Source of the DNA: Deltaproteobacteria bacterium
Lineage (GTDB): Bacteria; Desulfobacterota; Binatia; UTPRO1
Assembly (NCBI GenBank): GCA_016200545.1
Contig: JACQEO010000055.1
Coordinates: 18,139-82,138, forward strand
Length of the DNA: 64,000 bases
Direction: 5' to 3'
In this document: positions 1 through 7,663 of the stretch, in pieces
How the letters are laid out: every line of letters begins with the position of its first letter
Position numbering within the stretch: position 1 is the stretch's first letter
Notes under the pieces: generated by a model
Seen by the model: only the letters and a program-made list of their open reading frames with translations
Database searches by the model: none
What the model was told of the DNA's origin: nothing
Made by a program: the position numbers and the translations under genes

Positions 1-1077
1 TACAGCCTCGCCGTCGGCATCCTCCTCGGGGGCTTGGCGCAGCTTCTCGTGCAGGTGCCGGCGCTGCGTCGCATGGGAGTACCGCTCAGCCCGTGCTGGG
101 AGCCGCGGCATCCCGCGGTCGCCCGCGTCGGCGCCCTCATGATCCCGACGCTGTTCGGCTCCGCCGTCTATCAACTGAACGTCCTCGTCAACACCATGTT
201 CGCGTCGTTGCTGCCGGCAGGCAGCATCTCGTTCCTCTGGTACGCCGAGCGGCTCTTCGAGTTTCCGCTCGGGGTGTTCGCGGTGGCGCTCAGCACCGCC
301 GCGCTGCCGAGTTTCTCGGCGCTCGCGCAGCGCGACCCACGGGAGTTCCGCGACACCGTCGCGTTCGCGCTGCGGCTGGTGAACGTGATCGCGCTGCCGG
401 CGTCGGTCGGGCTCATGGTCACCGCCGAGCCGCTCACGTCGGTGCTCTTCCAGCGCGGAGCATTCGGCGCGCATGCGGCTGAGGAGACCGCGCTCGCCGT
501 GCGCTGCTTCGCCGTCGGGCTCTGGTCGGTGGCGTCGGTGCGCATGCTCGTGCCGGCCTTCTACGCGCTCGAGGACACCCGCAGCCCGGTCGTGGCGGCA
601 GCGGGAGCGTTCGTTGCGAACCTGGTCGGCATCGCGCTCTTCGCCGGGCCGCTGACGTCGCCCGGCGGCTCCGGGCCGGGAGCGTTCCTCGCCGCCGTCA
701 CGGTGAGCACGTCGCTGCTCCACCTGCGCCACGGCGGCCTGGCGCTCGCGACCTCATTTGCCGGCACCGTCAACCTCTTGCTGCTCTGTCTCGCGTACCG
801 CTGGCGGGTCGGTGCGTTTCCCTGGGGCGCCTGGCTCGGGTCGGCGCTGCGCACGGGAACGGCGGCGCTCGTCATGGTGCCGATCGTGCGGGCGATCACG
901 ACACGTGTCGCGTGGTTCAGCGGCACCGTCCCGTTGGCGGCGCGCGCCGCATGGCTGGTACTGGCGGTCGCGGCGGGCACGGCCGCCTTCGTGGTCGCGC
1001 TGGCAGCGATCGGCGGCCCGGAAGCGGTCGCGTTGCGGAGCGCGCTGCGCCGCCGCCTCTCGCGTGCCCGCGCCTAG
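1..1077 (+). CDS. murJ: MurJ/MviN lipid II flippase (3' part)
   Basis: This is the C-terminal 358 residues of a MurJ-type flippase; the frame is open from base 1, so the start lies outside the window. MurJ moves lipid II across the inner membrane for peptidoglycan synthesis. The visible part has many hydrophobic segments separated by short basic loops, plus family-typical stretches such as VLFQRGAF and FYALEDTRSPV. Full-length members have about 500-530 residues, so roughly the last two thirds is present. The stop codon overlaps the stop of the convergent mazG gene by 4 bases. Assignment is firm; only the N-terminus is missing. Confidence 0.9.
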   Translation, partial: YSLAVGILLGGLAQLLVQVPALRRMGVPLSPCWEPRHPAVARVGALMIPTLFGSAVYQLNVLVNTMFASLLPAGSISFLWYAERLFEFPLGVFAVALSTAALPSFSALAQRDPREFRDTVAFALRLVNVIALPASVGLMVTAEPLTSVLFQRGAFGAHAAEETALAVRCFAVGLWSVASVRMLVPAFYALEDTRSPVVAAAGAFVANLVGIALFAGPLTSPGGSGPGAFLAAVTVSTSLLHLRHGGLALATSFAGTVNLLLLCLAYRWRVGAFPWGAWLGSALRTGTAALVMVPIVRAITTRVAWFSGTVPLAARAAWLVLAVAAGTAAFVVALAAIGGPEAVALRSALRRRLSRARA

Positions 1078-1862
1078 AGAGACTCGGCTCGCTTGGCCTC
1101 GATCCAGAGCGCCTCGAGTTCGGCCGGCGTCACGCTGTGGATGTCGCGGCCGCTGCATCGTATAGCGTCCTCGATGACGCGAAAGCGGCGCCCGAAGCGT
1201 GCCAGCGCCTGGCGGAGCGCCATCTCCGGGCTCTGCTCGGCGAGCCGCGCGACGCTGGCGACTGCGAAGAGGACGTCACCGAGCTCGTGCTCGACGCGCG
1301 CGGGGGCGCCGCTCGCGAGCGCCTCTTCGAGCTCCGCGACCTCCTCGCGCACCTTCGCGAGCGCCGCGGCGGGGGAGGGCCAATCGAAGCCGACGCGCGC
1401 CGCCTTCTCGCCGATGCGTGCCGCGGCGTGCAGGGCCGGCAGCGCCGGCGGCAGCCCGCTCAGCACCGACGGATCCGCCGTTTCGCTGCGGCTGGCACGC
1501 TCCGCGGCCTTGATCCGCGACCAGTTCCGCATCACCTCGCCGCTGTCGGCGACGGTCGCATCGCCGAACACGTGCGGATGGCGGCGGACCATCTTGGCGA
1601 CCACGTCGCCGATCACGTCCTCGAGCGTGAAGCGGCCCGTCTCGGCGGCGACCTGCGCCTGGAAGACGATCTGCAACAGGAGATCGCCGAGCTCCTCCCG
1701 AAGGGCGTGCGAATCCCCCCGGTCGATCGCGTCGAGCGTCTCGTAACATTCCTCGAGCAGGCACGCGCGCAGGCTTTCGGCGGTCTGCTCGCGGTCCCAC
1801 GGGCAACCGCCGGGTCCGCGCAAGCGGGCGACGACGTCGACGAGCTCGGCGAAACGGGTCAT
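1074..1862 (-). CDS. mazG: MazG nucleoside triphosphate pyrophosphohydrolase
   Basis: A 262-residue MazG protein that hydrolyses (d)NTPs to NMP and pyrophosphate and so cleans the nucleotide pool. The N-terminal half carries the metal-binding pattern EECYE followed by EELGDLLLQ, preceded by LRGPGGCPWDREQT, which is diagnostic for the family. The C-terminal half repeats the EE..ELGD pattern (EEVAELEEAL and EHELGDVLFAV), as in two-domain MazG proteins. I chose the ATG at 1862, because the family normally begins just before the F-x-x-L-V-x-x-x-x-x-L-R helix; an alternative GTG lies at 1886. It is convergent with murJ and divergent from grxC. Confidence 0.92.
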   Translation of the reverse strand: MTRFAELVDVVARLRGPGGCPWDREQTAESLRACLLEECYETLDAIDRGDSHALREELGDLLLQIVFQAQVAAETGRFTLEDVIGDVVAKMVRRHPHVFGDATVADSGEVMRNWSRIKAAERASRSETADPSVLSGLPPALPALHAAARIGEKAARVGFDWPSPAAALAKVREEVAELEEALASGAPARVEHELGDVLFAVASVARLAEQSPEMALRQALARFGRRFRVIEDAIRCSGRDIHSVTPAELEALWIEAKRAESL

Positions 1863-1877
1863 CGCCGACGACCATAC

Positions 1878-1906
1878 TTGCGACACTCGCGACCCGCCAG
1901 TAGGCT
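1878..1906 (+). promoter_or_regulatory. Candidate promoter of the glutaredoxin gene
   Basis: TTGCGA at 1878-1883 and TAGGCT at 1901-1906 are separated by 17 bases. The second hexamer fits the TAnnnT pattern common in GC-rich genomes and ends 6 bases before the ATG at 1913. No Shine-Dalgarno sequence precedes that ATG, so a leaderless or almost leaderless transcript is possible. Matches to consensus are modest. Confidence 0.35.
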
Positions 1907-1912
1907 GAGAGT

Positions 1913-2164
1913 ATGGCCCGCGTGACGATGTACACGACGAGCGTCTGCCCCTTCTGCATGCAGGCCAAACGCCTGCTGCGCGAGCATGGGATTCCCTACG
2001 ACGAGATCAACGTCGAGGACGATCCGAACTTGCGTACGGAGATGGTGACGCGTGCCGCCGGGCGGCGGACGGTCCCGCAGATTTTCATCGACGATACCTA
2101 CGTCGGCGGCTATAACGAGCTTCAGGCGCTGGCGGATCGCGGCGGCTTCGCGCAGCTTTCCTAG
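1913..2164 (+). CDS. grxC: Glutaredoxin (GrxC type)
   Basis: An 83-residue dithiol glutaredoxin, the normal length for bacterial Grx3. It has the CPFC active site at residues 13-16, the TVPQIFI cis-proline segment and the GGYNEL glutathione-binding segment. It would reduce disulfides or glutathione mixed disulfides in the cytoplasm. The next two genes on the same strand encode an ECF sigma factor and a small protein with an HxxxCxxC zinc motif. That suggests, without proving it, a redox-sensing unit. The start has no ribosome binding site and sits just downstream of a candidate -10 element. Confidence 0.92.
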   Translation: MARVTMYTTSVCPFCMQAKRLLREHGIPYDEINVEDDPNLRTEMVTRAAGRRTVPQIFIDDTYVGGYNELQALADRGGFAQLS

Positions 2165-2221
2165 ACGAAGGGCGCAAGCGGGCAGCGGCCCGGTGCTGCG
2201 GGTCGCGATCAGAGGACCTGC

Positions 2222-2785
2222 ATGGCGGTGGACGGGGATCTGAAGGCGCGCTTCGAGGCGAGCGCGCTGCCGTTGATGCATCACGTGTACACCGCGGCAT
2301 TCTATCTCACCCGCAACCGCTCGGAGGCGGAGGATCTCCTGCAGGAGACCTACCTTCGCGCTTACCGCTTCTTCCATCGCTTCACCCCCGGGACGAACGT
2401 CAAGGCCTGGCTCCTGACGATCCTCTACAACGTCCTGCGCAATCGCTACCGGCACCGCCTCGCCGAGCAGCGCCGATTCGACTTCGCACCGGTCGCTCAG
2501 GCGTACGAGCGTATCGCTGCCTCGCGCGACAGCGGCGGCGGCTTCGGGGACGCGGTGTTCCGTCTCCTCGTCGACGGCGAGATCGAGCGCGCGCTGGTGA
2601 ATCTGCCCCACGATTTCCGTGCCGTAGTCCTGCTCGTCGACGTGCACGAGCTCTCGTACGCCGAAGCCGCCGCCGCCCTCGGCTGCCCGGTGGGCACGAT
2701 CCGCTCGCGCCTCTCGCGCGCGCGACGACTCCTCCAGGTGGCGCTGCACGACTACGCGCGCGAGCACGGATTGCTGAACATCTGA
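2222..2785 (+). CDS. ECF-type RNA polymerase sigma factor
   Basis: A 187-residue sigma-70 family protein with only regions 2 and 4, the ECF arrangement. Region 2 is seen at residues 18-80 (YLTRNRSEAEDLLQETYLRA, then KAWLLTILYNV). Region 4 is at about 125-180, with LSYAEAAAALGCPVGTIRSR as the helix-turn-helix. AGAGGA lies 7 bases before the ATG. The stop codon TGA overlaps the ATG of the next gene by one base (TGATG), so sigma factor and putative anti-sigma factor are translationally coupled. The regulon cannot be read from this window. The upstream glutaredoxin hints at thiol or oxidative stress, as for SigR/RsrA pairs. Confidence 0.9.
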   Translation: MAVDGDLKARFEASALPLMHHVYTAAFYLTRNRSEAEDLLQETYLRAYRFFHRFTPGTNVKAWLLTILYNVLRNRYRHRLAEQRRFDFAPVAQAYERIAASRDSGGGFGDAVFRLLVDGEIERALVNLPHDFRAVVLLVDVHELSYAEAAAALGCPVGTIRSRLSRARRLLQVALHDYAREHGLLNI

Positions 2786-3039
2786 TGGATTGCGACACTT
2801 ACCACGAGCTGATCGTCGCCGACATCGACGGCACGCTGTCGCCGCGCGAGCGCAAGTCGGTACGCATGCATCTCGACGCCTGCCCCGTGTGCCGCAACGC
2901 GCGCGTGCTCGAGGCCGAGTTCGCGGCCCATCTCCGGCGTGGGCCGCGTCTCGTCGAGGCGCCACAGGCGGTCCAAGATCGCCTGCGCGCCGCCATCGGC
3001 TCCGCGACGCGGGCGCCGCCGCCGCGCCGACGGCGGTGA
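2785..3039 (+). CDS. Small zinc-finger anti-sigma factor (ZAS type)
   Basis: An 84-residue soluble protein overlapping the sigma gene by one base. It carries HLDACPVC at about residues 30-37, which matches the H-x3-C-x2-C zinc motif of ZAS anti-sigma factors. No membrane segment is present, so it would act in the cytoplasm, as RsrA does. The C-terminal end is rich in Pro and Arg. In redox-sensing ZAS proteins the zinc-bound cysteines form a disulfide that releases the sigma factor. Whether this one is redox-active is inference from the motif and the adjacent glutaredoxin gene. Confidence 0.75.
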   Translation: MDCDTYHELIVADIDGTLSPRERKSVRMHLDACPVCRNARVLEAEFAAHLRRGPRLVEAPQAVQDRLRAAIGSATRAPPPRRRR

Positions 3040-3077
3040 CACCGCCACGGCGGCGGTGCGGTGCTCCGGCCGGAGTG

Positions 3078-3620
3078 TCAGTTCTCCGCGGTGAAGGCGA
3101 GCTCGACCTGAAGCTCCTCGGCGACCGCGTGCAAGCGGCGCGCGAGGGCGGCCGTGTCGACGTTCGACGGTACATCGAGCTGGACACGTACGGTGTAGAG
3201 AGGCGTGCCGCTCTCCGGCTCGGGCCGGGATTGCGTGCTCATCTCGGCGATGTTGACGTCGTGCTCCGCCAGGCAGCGGGCGATCTTCGCGACGATTCCG
3301 GCGCGATCGACGCCGATCGCCTGTAGCGTATGACGGCGGGCGCGTGCGCGCGCCGCGTACGCCACCGGCTCGGCCTCCAGCGGACGGAAGAAGACCGTCA
3401 AGCGCTTCTCCCATTCGAGACGCTTACAGCCGCTCGCGAGCAGGCGCTCGGCTTCGACGCTCGTCGACGACAGCAGCAGCAGAACGGCGAACTCGCTGCC
3501 GAGGATCGTCATGCTCGAATCCTCGAGGTTGCAGTCGCAGTCGTAGATGAGCTCAGCGAGATCGGCGACGATGCCCGGACGGTCGCGACCGATGGCGGAC
3601 AGCGCGTACCAATGCTTCAT
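3078..3620 (-). CDS. ACT-domain regulatory protein (GcvR-like)
   Basis: A 180-residue protein made of two tandem ACT domains. Each begins with the conserved D-R-(P/A)-G-I-V segment (GRDRPGIVADLAEL near residue 11 and GVDRAGIVAKIARC near residue 100), followed by a helix and strands. This layout matches GcvR, the accessory repressor of the glycine cleavage operon, and related amino-acid-sensing ACT proteins. The ATG at 3620 gives the usual family N-terminus; the frame stays open further upstream but that extension overlaps the divergent gene. No gcv genes are in the window, so the target is unknown. Confidence 0.75.
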   Translation of the reverse strand: MKHWYALSAIGRDRPGIVADLAELIYDCDCNLEDSSMTILGSEFAVLLLLSSTSVEAERLLASGCKRLEWEKRLTVFFRPLEAEPVAYAARARARRHTLQAIGVDRAGIVAKIARCLAEHDVNIAEMSTQSRPEPESGTPLYTVRVQLDVPSNVDTAALARRLHAVAEELQVELAFTAEN

Positions 3621-3725
3621 GCGACGCGCATAGCGCGCGATCGCCGCGTGGGTCAATCGCCGTGAGTCTCCCGAGCGCATGTCCGGAGTGGCAAACAGGC
3701 GCCGGCATCCGTATGCTGAGCGCCC

Positions 3726-4382
3726 ATGCCGCACACGCTCTCGGAGCACGAGTCGAAGGAGCTCTTGCGCGCGGCAGGCATCGACGTGCCGCCGGAGCAC
3801 CTCGTCCAGACCACGGCCGCGGCCGTCCATGCTGCCGAGACACTCGGGTTTCCCGTGGCGCTGAAGCTCTGCGGACGGCGGATCGCGCACAAGACGGAGC
3901 ACCACCTCGTACGACTCGGGCTGCCGGACGTCGCCGCCGTGCGCCGCGCCGGCGACGAGCTCCTCGCGACCCGACGTGCCGAGGACGGCGACACGAGCCT
4001 GCTCGTCTGTCGCATGGTGAGCGGCCGGCGCGAGGTGATTGCCGGCCTCGTGCGCGATCCCGTCTTCGGGGCCTGCGTGATGCTCGGGTTGGGCGGGGTC
4101 TTTGCCGAGGTCGTGGGTGACGTCGTATTCGCCGTCGCGCCGCTCGCCGGCGGCGACGCCGAAGAGCTGATCGACGCTCTGGAGTACGGAACGCTACTCG
4201 GCCCGTTTCGCGGCGAGCCCGCGGTCGATCGTGCGAAACTCGCCCGCATCCTCGAAACGCTCGGACGACTCGGCGCCGAGCGGACCGACATCCGATCGAT
4301 CGACATCAATCCGCTGATCGTCGCGGGCGACGCACCGATCGTGGTCGACGCACTCGTGGAGATCGAAGGAAACCCGTCGTGA
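3726..4382 (+). CDS. ADP-forming acyl-CoA synthetase, beta (ATP-grasp) subunit
   Basis: A 218-residue ATP-grasp protein of the type forming the small subunit of ADP-forming acetyl/acyl-CoA synthetases. These interconvert acyl-CoA, ADP and phosphate with acid, CoA and ATP. The segment GFPVALKLCG, then IAHKTEHHLVRLGL, corresponds to the conserved P-x-x-(L/A)-H-K-(S/T)-(D/E) element; His55 is the likely phosphorylatable residue known from the archaeal enzyme. The C-terminal SIDINPLIV is the metal-binding D-x-N-P-(L/F) motif. The stop overlaps the GTG of the alpha subunit by 4 bases. Substrate is not predictable. TATGCT at 3712-3717 could serve as a -10 element. Confidence 0.85.
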   Translation: MPHTLSEHESKELLRAAGIDVPPEHLVQTTAAAVHAAETLGFPVALKLCGRRIAHKTEHHLVRLGLPDVAAVRRAGDELLATRRAEDGDTSLLVCRMVSGRREVIAGLVRDPVFGACVMLGLGGVFAEVVGDVVFAVAPLAGGDAEELIDALEYGTLLGPFRGEPAVDRAKLARILETLGRLGAERTDIRSIDINPLIVAGDAPIVVDALVEIEGNPS

Positions 4383-5848
4383 GCACGCTCACCGCCCGCT
4401 TCCGGCCGTTGTTCTATCCGCGCGGGATCGTGATCACGGGCGTCTCGGGCCATCCCGGCAAGTTCGGCAGCGTCGCGTACCACAACCTCATGGCGTGCGG
4501 CTACGCGGGCGAGCTCTTCCCCGTCAATCGCGAGGGAGCGGTTTGCTTCGGCCGATCGACCTACAAGACCGTCGGCGAGGTGCCGCACGGGCGCGCCGAC
4601 TTGGCGTTCATCTGCACCCCGAACTCCGTCAACGAAGAGATCCTGCGCGCATGCGCGCAGATCGGCGTGCGGGCGGCGTTCGTCGCGTCGGCGGGCTACG
4701 GCGAGTCGACCGAGGGCAAGGACATGGAGCGTCGCCTGGTCGCCCTCGGCCGCGAGCTCGACCTCTTGATCGCGGGCCCGAACGGCCAGGGGTTGGTGTC
4801 GACCGGCGTCGGCATGTGCGCGCAAATCGTCGCCCCGTACCCGCCTCCCGGTCCGATCTCCGTCGTCTCGCAGAGTGGGAATATCGCGTCGAGCTTCATG
4901 AACTACGCCTGCCTCACGGGGATTGGGATGTCCAAGGCGATCTCGTGCGGCAATTCGGCTGCGCTCGAGCTCGCGGACTACCTCGAGTACTACAGCGAGG
5001 ATCCCGATACCGAGGTGAGTCTCGCGTACCTCGAGGGCGTCGCCGACGGGCGGCGCTTCCTCGACGTCGCGCGGGCGCACTCGGCACGAAAGCCGCTCGT
5101 CCTCGTGCGCGGCGGCGTGACCGACGCGGGCAAACGCGCGGCGAGCTCGCATACCGGGGCGCTCGCCTCCGACGCGCGCGTCTTCGCCGGCGTGTGTCGC
5201 CAGACGGGGATCGCTCGGGTCGAGACGATCGAGGAGGCGTACGAGACCGCGGCCGCCTTCGCGACGCAACCGCTTCCGCGCGGCCCTCGCACCCTGATCT
5301 TCACCGTCGCGGGCGGCTGGGGCGTGCTCACGTCCGACGCGTGCGTGCAGGCGGGGCTCGAGCTCATCCCGCTGCCGGACGACCTGCGCCGGAAGATCGA
5401 CACGATGGTGCCGGCGCGCTGGAGTCGCTCGAATCCCATCGACCTGGCCGGTGGTGAGACGCGCGACACGGTCCCCGAAGTCCTCGAGCTCATGGCCGCG
5501 CATGCCGACGTCGACGCGGTCGTCTACCTCGGAATCGGCATTCAGGCAGCGCAAGCCAACATGTTCCGCGGCGGACCATTCTGGCCCGAGTATGGGCTCG
5601 AGCGCATCGGCTGCTTCCACGAGGGCCAGGATCGGCGCTACGCGCTTGCGGCGGCCGAAGCGAGTCGCCGCCACGGCAAGCCGATCCTCGTTGCCTCGGA
5701 GCTCGTCTATACGGATCGCGCGTACGGGAACGCCGGGCCACTCGGCGTCACCGAGGCCGGGCGCATGACCGCACCGTCGGGTCAGCGCGCGATTCGCACG
5801 CTCGCGCGCATGGTGGGCTATGCGCGCTGGCGGGCGCGGCACACGTAG
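4379..5848 (+). CDS. ADP-forming acyl-CoA synthetase, alpha (CoA-binding) subunit
   Basis: A 489-residue protein with an N-terminal CoA-binding Rossmann domain (PRGIVITGVSGHPGKFGSVA), followed by succinyl-CoA ligase-like domains. The segment AASSHTGALAS contains His258, matching the phosphohistidine of the alpha subunit of archaeal and bacterial ADP-forming acyl-CoA synthetases. SVVSQSGNIASSF is the second conserved element. It starts with GTG inside the stop of the beta subunit (GTGA overlap), so the two are cotranslated and form the holoenzyme. In E. coli Pka/PatZ these domains are fused; here they are split as in archaea. The acyl substrate is unknown. Confidence 0.87.
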   Translation: MSTLTARFRPLFYPRGIVITGVSGHPGKFGSVAYHNLMACGYAGELFPVNREGAVCFGRSTYKTVGEVPHGRADLAFICTPNSVNEEILRACAQIGVRAAFVASAGYGESTEGKDMERRLVALGRELDLLIAGPNGQGLVSTGVGMCAQIVAPYPPPGPISVVSQSGNIASSFMNYACLTGIGMSKAISCGNSAALELADYLEYYSEDPDTEVSLAYLEGVADGRRFLDVARAHSARKPLVLVRGGVTDAGKRAASSHTGALASDARVFAGVCRQTGIARVETIEEAYETAAAFATQPLPRGPRTLIFTVAGGWGVLTSDACVQAGLELIPLPDDLRRKIDTMVPARWSRSNPIDLAGGETRDTVPEVLELMAAHADVDAVVYLGIGIQAAQANMFRGGPFWPEYGLERIGCFHEGQDRRYALAAAEASRRHGKPILVASELVYTDRAYGNAGPLGVTEAGRMTAPSGQRAIRTLARMVGYARWRARHT

Positions 5849-5917
5849 CCGGCGCGCCCACGGCCGAAACCCGCGAGACCAGGACAACGGCTCAAGGCGA
5901 TGTCGCGGCGCGGACGC

Positions 5918-6325
5918 TCAGCCGGTCCGCGCCAACGGCTCGACGATGCCGGCGAGCAATCGCCGTCGCGCCGCCGCCCGGTGGGGCGGCAGCGGTAGCT
6001 CTCGCCGGCCTTTCAGCAATGCACGGCGAAGCGGCTCGAACGCGATCCCGAGCGTGTCACAGACGTTCACGAACGAGAACGGCCAGGTACGATCGTCGGA
6101 GAGAATCCATCGCTTGGCGTCCTCGAGGTCGCGGCGCTGCGTCAGCTGCGGCCCACGCGTCTGGAAGAGCACGATCGCGTCGCTCAGCACGGCCAGCATG
6201 AGGCGGCGCTCGGGCTGCACGGGCTCGCTGCGGCGGCACAGGTCGGCATGCTGCACCGGCAGGAGCGGGAACGCCTCGTCCCAGCGGTTCTCGCCGGATC
6301 GAGGGGAGGTCGGAACATGCGTCAT
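5918..6325 (-). CDS. Conserved hypothetical protein
   Basis: A 135-residue protein preceded by a strong ribosome binding site (AGGAGGA, 7 bases before the ATG). The central part, DAKRWILSDDRTWPFSFVNV followed by CDTLGIAFEPLRRALL, resembles a short conserved domain I associate with hypothetical proteins of deltaproteobacterial genomes: an acidic helix with W-I-x-S-x-D, then F-S-F-x-x-V-C and a leucine-rich helix. No membrane segment, signal peptide or catalytic motif is evident. The arrangement recalls small regulators that contain a degenerate helix-turn-helix, but I cannot assign a function. It stands alone upstream of the CDP-alcohol cluster. Confidence 0.65.
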   Translation of the reverse strand: MTHVPTSPRSGENRWDEAFPLLPVQHADLCRRSEPVQPERRLMLAVLSDAIVLFQTRGPQLTQRRDLEDAKRWILSDDRTWPFSFVNVCDTLGIAFEPLRRALLKGRRELPLPPHRAAARRRLLAGIVEPLARTG

Positions 6326-6499
6326 GGCGTAGTCCTCCTACCGGGGCAAACACGCGGCGCAGGACAAAAGTTTCCCGCTCCCTCCGACGAAGCGGCCGGG
6401 TAGGACGGGTGCTCAGTCTACTCGCATTGACGCGTCGCGTTCGGGGCGACGGCGGGCTATCGGTTCCGCCACATTTCCGGCGCCCCGATGCCTTGAAGA

Positions 6500-7663
6500 T
6501 CAGCGGCGGAGCGCCAGGAGCGCGACGACGAACGCGTAGGTGCCGGCGGCCGACACCCAGAGGAACCACTCCAGCTTGCCGGCGAGGGTGAGGACGAAGA
6601 GCAGGTAGGCGAACTCGCGGCTCGCGAACGCCTCGAAAAGCGCGCGCTGGCGCGTTGTCGGCCGGCGCCGGACGATGCACGCGTACACCGCCCCCATCGC
6701 CACGATGACGCCGACGAGGAGCAGCCAGCCGGCGACGGCGACTCGCGGATCGTGATCGCGACGGTAGAGGCCGGCGGCGATGCCGGTGAAGAGAAAGACG
6801 TGCACGACGTTGTCGCCGACGACGTCGAGGCGGGCGCCGAACCGTGATTCGCGAAACGTGATCCGCGCGAGCTCGCCGTCACAGCCATCGATGATCGTCG
6901 AGGCGAGGAAAAGCGCGGCGCCGATGATCGCCGCGGCGCGGTTCCCGGTTGCGAACAGCACGCCGGCGACGATGCCGACCACGATCGAGGCGACGGTCAC
7001 CTGGTTCGGCGTCACGCCGGTGGGAAGCAGGAGCCGAGTGAGCGCGCGGGAGATGCGGCGGTCGACGAGGCGCGTGAACCATCCGTCGCCGGGACGTCCG
7101 AGCCGTGCGAAGAGCGCCCGCGCGGCAACGCGGCTTCCGGCCGCGTCGTGGACCGGGCGCAGGAGGGTGTCGGCGGGCGGTGTCCAGGACGTCGCCTCGA
7201 TGAAGGGCGGTGGCGCACGCACGACGTCGGCCGCAGTTGCCGCCGTCGCGAGCGCGACGACCTGCGGCAGGACGTCCGTCACGCGCGCGCGTGGCGCGCG
7301 CCAGAGTAGGGCGTGCCCGTCGGCTGCGAGCACGGTGTCGCGCGCATCGGCGACGAGGGCAACGACCGTCTCACGGTCGACGATCGCCGCGGCGTCCATG
7401 CCGATCACCGACGCCGCCGCACGCGCGAGCCACGCCGCGGTGGCGGACGCGTCGGCGCTCGCGACCCAGTCGGTCGCGATGTCCGGCATGCGGAGCCCAC
7501 CTCGCGGGGGCGCGCCGATGCAGAGGAGGCGTCGTGCGCCGGCGCGCACCAGCGTGAACGCGGCGCGCTCGAGGAGCCGCAGGCCGGCGACCTCTGCCTC
7601 GCTCGCGGGATGGACGACGAGGACGGCGTCGAAGGCGGGCGGCGCCGGGGCGCCGTCAGTCAC
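6500..7663 (-). CDS. CDP-alcohol phosphotransferase with degenerate nucleotidyltransferase-like N-terminus
   Basis: A 387-residue membrane enzyme. The C-terminal half (from about residue 195) has six or so hydrophobic segments and the complete CDP-alcohol phosphotransferase signature DGCDGELAR, eight residues, then G-ARL-D-VVG-D. It would transfer a phospho-alcohol from a CDP-activated donor to a hydroxyl acceptor at the membrane. The N-terminal half resembles a MobA/NTP-transferase fold (GLRLLERAAFTLVRAGARRL) but lacks the G-x-G-x-R nucleotide loop. The same domain order occurs in bifunctional inositol-phosphate cytidylyltransferase/DIPP synthases. Start: a GTG overlapping the upstream gene by 8 bases. 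It is the last gene of a six-gene minus-strand operon. Confidence 0.82.
   Translation of the reverse strand: MTDGAPAPPAFDAVLVVHPASEAEVAGLRLLERAAFTLVRAGARRLLCIGAPPRGGLRMPDIATDWVASADASATAAWLARAAASVIGMDAAAIVDRETVVALVADARDTVLAADGHALLWRAPRARVTDVLPQVVALATAATAADVVRAPPPFIEATSWTPPADTLLRPVHDAAGSRVAARALFARLGRPGDGWFTRLVDRRISRALTRLLLPTGVTPNQVTVASIVVGIVAGVLFATGNRAAAIIGAALFLASTIIDGCDGELARITFRESRFGARLDVVGDNVVHVFLFTGIAAGLYRRDHDPRVAVAGWLLLVGVIVAMGAVYACIVRRRPTTRQRALFEAFASREFAYLLFVLTLAGKLEWFLWVSAAGTYAFVVALLALRR

Noticed and set aside
3653..5887. A 744-codon open frame on the minus strand, opposite the acyl-CoA synthetase genes
   Set aside because: It is a shadow of two coupled genes with clear ATP-grasp and CoA-binding motifs; its own product is low-complexity and Arg/Ala rich.
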